This document shows positions 4,759 to 6,023 of a DNA stretch of 6,023 nucleotides, piece after piece. This DNA comes from Syntrophaceae bacterium UBA3084. GTDB taxonomy: Bacteria > Desulfobacterota > Syntrophia > Syntrophales > UBA6807. The notes under the pieces are model-generated. The model had not been told where the DNA came from and made no database searches. It saw nothing but the letters and a program-made list of their open reading frames with translations. The position numbers and the translations under genes are program-made. How positions within the stretch are numbered: position 1 is the first letter of the stretch; each line of letters starts with the position of its first letter. The stretch lies in contig DFBI01000112.1 of assembly GCA_002367335.1 (NCBI GenBank), positions 1 through 6,023 on the forward strand. Direction: 5' to 3'.

Positions 4759-6023
4759 ATGAACAAGTTTTTGAAATATATGAGTATATTTACAGCATTA
4801 GTATTAGTGAGCGGCGGGATATGGTTTTTCTTAACTTACTACGAGGGAGAAAAACCAGTAATCGTAATAAGTGAAGCATTAGATTTAATAGGACAGGAAA
4901 AAACCCTGAATATTACCTGCACAGACAAGAAATGCGGGTTAAGACATATTAAGGTAACAATTACCCAGGATGGAAAACAGCACATCCTCGATACTGTTGA
5001 TTTCAGTCAGAGAAGAATAGCCAAACACACCATGACTCTTGAAATAAACCCAAGAAAACTTGATCTTCATGACGGAAAAGCCACATTTGACATCCTGGCA
5101 GTAGATTATTCCCTCCGAAAAAATAAGAACATTATGAACTTGAATGTGACCATAGACACGATCCCTCCTCAAATATATCCGGTAAGCTCCTCTCATAACA
5201 TCAATCCGGGGGGTTCATGCATCACAGTTTACAAAATACCTGAGAAAATCTCAACAACCTCTGTCTATGTTAATGGCGATCACTTCCCTGCATACCCTGT
5301 CAAACTCTCAGGCAAATTATACTATATTTGCTACTTCGCAATTCCTACTAATGCCGTAAACAAAAATATCAAACTTGGTATTATGGCCCGGGACAAGGCT
5401 GGAAACATATCCACGATCAGCATACCATTTCATATCAGGAATAAAACATTTCAAAAAGATAACATTTACATCAGCCAGAACTTTCTGGAAAGAAAAATCC
5501 CGGAGTTCCGGAAGATGAACGATAAATTGAAGGGGGGCACGCTATTAGAATCCTTTATCTATATAAATGAAAAATTAAGAGCAGACAACTTTGAAACCAT
5601 TCAATCCGTCTGTCAAAAAACAGAGGGGAAACAACTCTGGCGTGGAGCCTTTCTCAGGATGAAAAATGCTGCCACCATGGCAAAGTTCGGTGACAAGAGG
5701 ACATATTATTACAAGGGTAAAAAGATCAGCAAAAGTATTCATCTCGGGGTTGATCTCGCCTCCACGAAGAATGCTCTCATTGAAGCATCCAACAGCGGTA
5801 CCGTTGTTTTTTGCGGTTATCTGGGAATTTACGGAAATACTATTATTATTGACCACGGCCTGGGGTTGTTCAGTTTTTATGCTCATCTTGGAATGATAAA
5901 TGTCAAGAAGGGCCAACCGGTTGAAAAGGGAGAACCTATCGGACAAAGCGATACGACAGGTCTCTCAGGTGGCGACCACCTCCATTTCGGTATTTTCGTC
6001 GGAAACAGATTTGCCGATCCTCA
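4759..6023 (+). CDS. Membrane-anchored M23 (LytM-type) peptidoglycan endopeptidase with Ig-like N-terminal region, 3' end cut by window edge
   Basis: The 421 visible residues begin with a short cytoplasmic stretch and one membrane segment (about 8-27), so the rest lies outside the cytoplasmic membrane. Residues about 33-135 and 137-227 look like two beta-rich, Ig-like domains; the second ends in ARDKAGNIS, a pattern common in such folds. After a linker (about 228-320) comes the M23 domain with all key residues: His328 and Asp332 (HLGVD) and His409 as zinc ligands, and His376 (YAHLG) and His407 (HLHFG) as catalytic histidines. M23 enzymes cut peptide cross-links of peptidoglycan, so a role in wall remodelling or division is likely. 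Six cysteines (54, 59, 154, 191, 285, 352) are visible in the exported part and could form disulfides. The ATG is supported by a TGGAGA ribosome site at good spacing and the promoter upstream. Only the C-terminal end of the domain is missing. The exact substrate is unknown. Confidence 0.93.
   Translation, partial: MNKFLKYMSIFTALVLVSGGIWFFLTYYEGEKPVIVISEALDLIGQEKTLNITCTDKKCGLRHIKVTITQDGKQHILDTVDFSQRRIAKHTMTLEINPRKLDLHDGKATFDILAVDYSLRKNKNIMNLNVTIDTIPPQIYPVSSSHNINPGGSCITVYKIPEKISTTSVYVNGDHFPAYPVKLSGKLYYICYFAIPTNAVNKNIKLGIMARDKAGNISTISIPFHIRNKTFQKDNIYISQNFLERKIPEFRKMNDKLKGGTLLESFIYINEKLRADNFETIQSVCQKTEGKQLWRGAFLRMKNAATMAKFGDKRTYYYKGKKISKSIHLGVDLASTKNALIEASNSGTVVFCGYLGIYGNTIIIDHGLGLFSFYAHLGMINVKKGQPVEKGEPIGQSDTTGLSGGDHLHFGIFVGNRFADP

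Noticed and set aside
4602..4874. Plus-strand open frame of 90 codons spanning the divergent promoter region
   Set aside because: It covers both predicted promoters and the ribosome site, then overlaps the first 116 bases of the M23 gene in another frame; its translation has no family features.
4939..5946. Open frames overlapping the M23 gene (minus 4939-5196, minus 5575-5946, plus 5666-5896)
   Set aside because: The M23 frame has a ribosome site, membrane anchor and intact zinc-binding motifs, so these are shadow frames.

Overview
The window looks like an ordinary chromosomal segment of a bacterium with a modest G+C content (about 40% by eye). The gene set and the dispersed-repeat style of the spacers are reminiscent of a deltaproteobacterium (Desulfobacterota, for example a syntroph or sulfate reducer) or a related environmental lineage. 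That assignment is an inference from gene content and arrangement; no marker gene in the window proves it.

Layout: five genes lie on the minus strand and one on the plus strand, diverging from a 166-bp intergenic region (4593-4758). Read in the direction of transcription, the minus-strand row is: a LysE/RhtB-type membrane exporter (TTG start), coaBC (bifunctional coenzyme A biosynthesis enzyme), a family 4 [4Fe-4S] uracil-DNA glycosylase, a long-form NfeD membrane serine protease, and a slipin (stomatin-like SPFH protein) that runs off the left edge. The plus-strand gene encodes a membrane-anchored M23 (LytM-type) peptidoglycan endopeptidase and runs off the right edge.

How the genes relate: nfeD and the slipin gene overlap by 4 bases (ATGA), which fits the well-known NfeD-stomatin partnership, in which the protease cleaves the stomatin homologue and the pair works in membrane quality control. 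The exporter and coaBC are separated by 44 bp and probably share the promoter seen in the divergent region. The uracil-DNA glycosylase follows after 124 bp that are mostly filled by a 95-bp inverted-repeat element. A 181-bp spacer containing degenerate 7-bp repeats separates the glycosylase from nfeD. Coenzyme A synthesis, base-excision repair, membrane proteolysis and cell-wall hydrolysis do not form one pathway; this is a housekeeping neighbourhood.

No defence system, phage, transposase, CRISPR array or RNA gene was found. The most interesting items are small: the two well-formed back-to-back sigma-70-type promoters with an operator-like palindrome, the miniature inverted-repeat element between coaBC and udg, the heptameric repeat, and the Ig-like, cysteine-containing N-terminal region of the M23 peptidase. 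I see no strong evidence for a previously undescribed system here.
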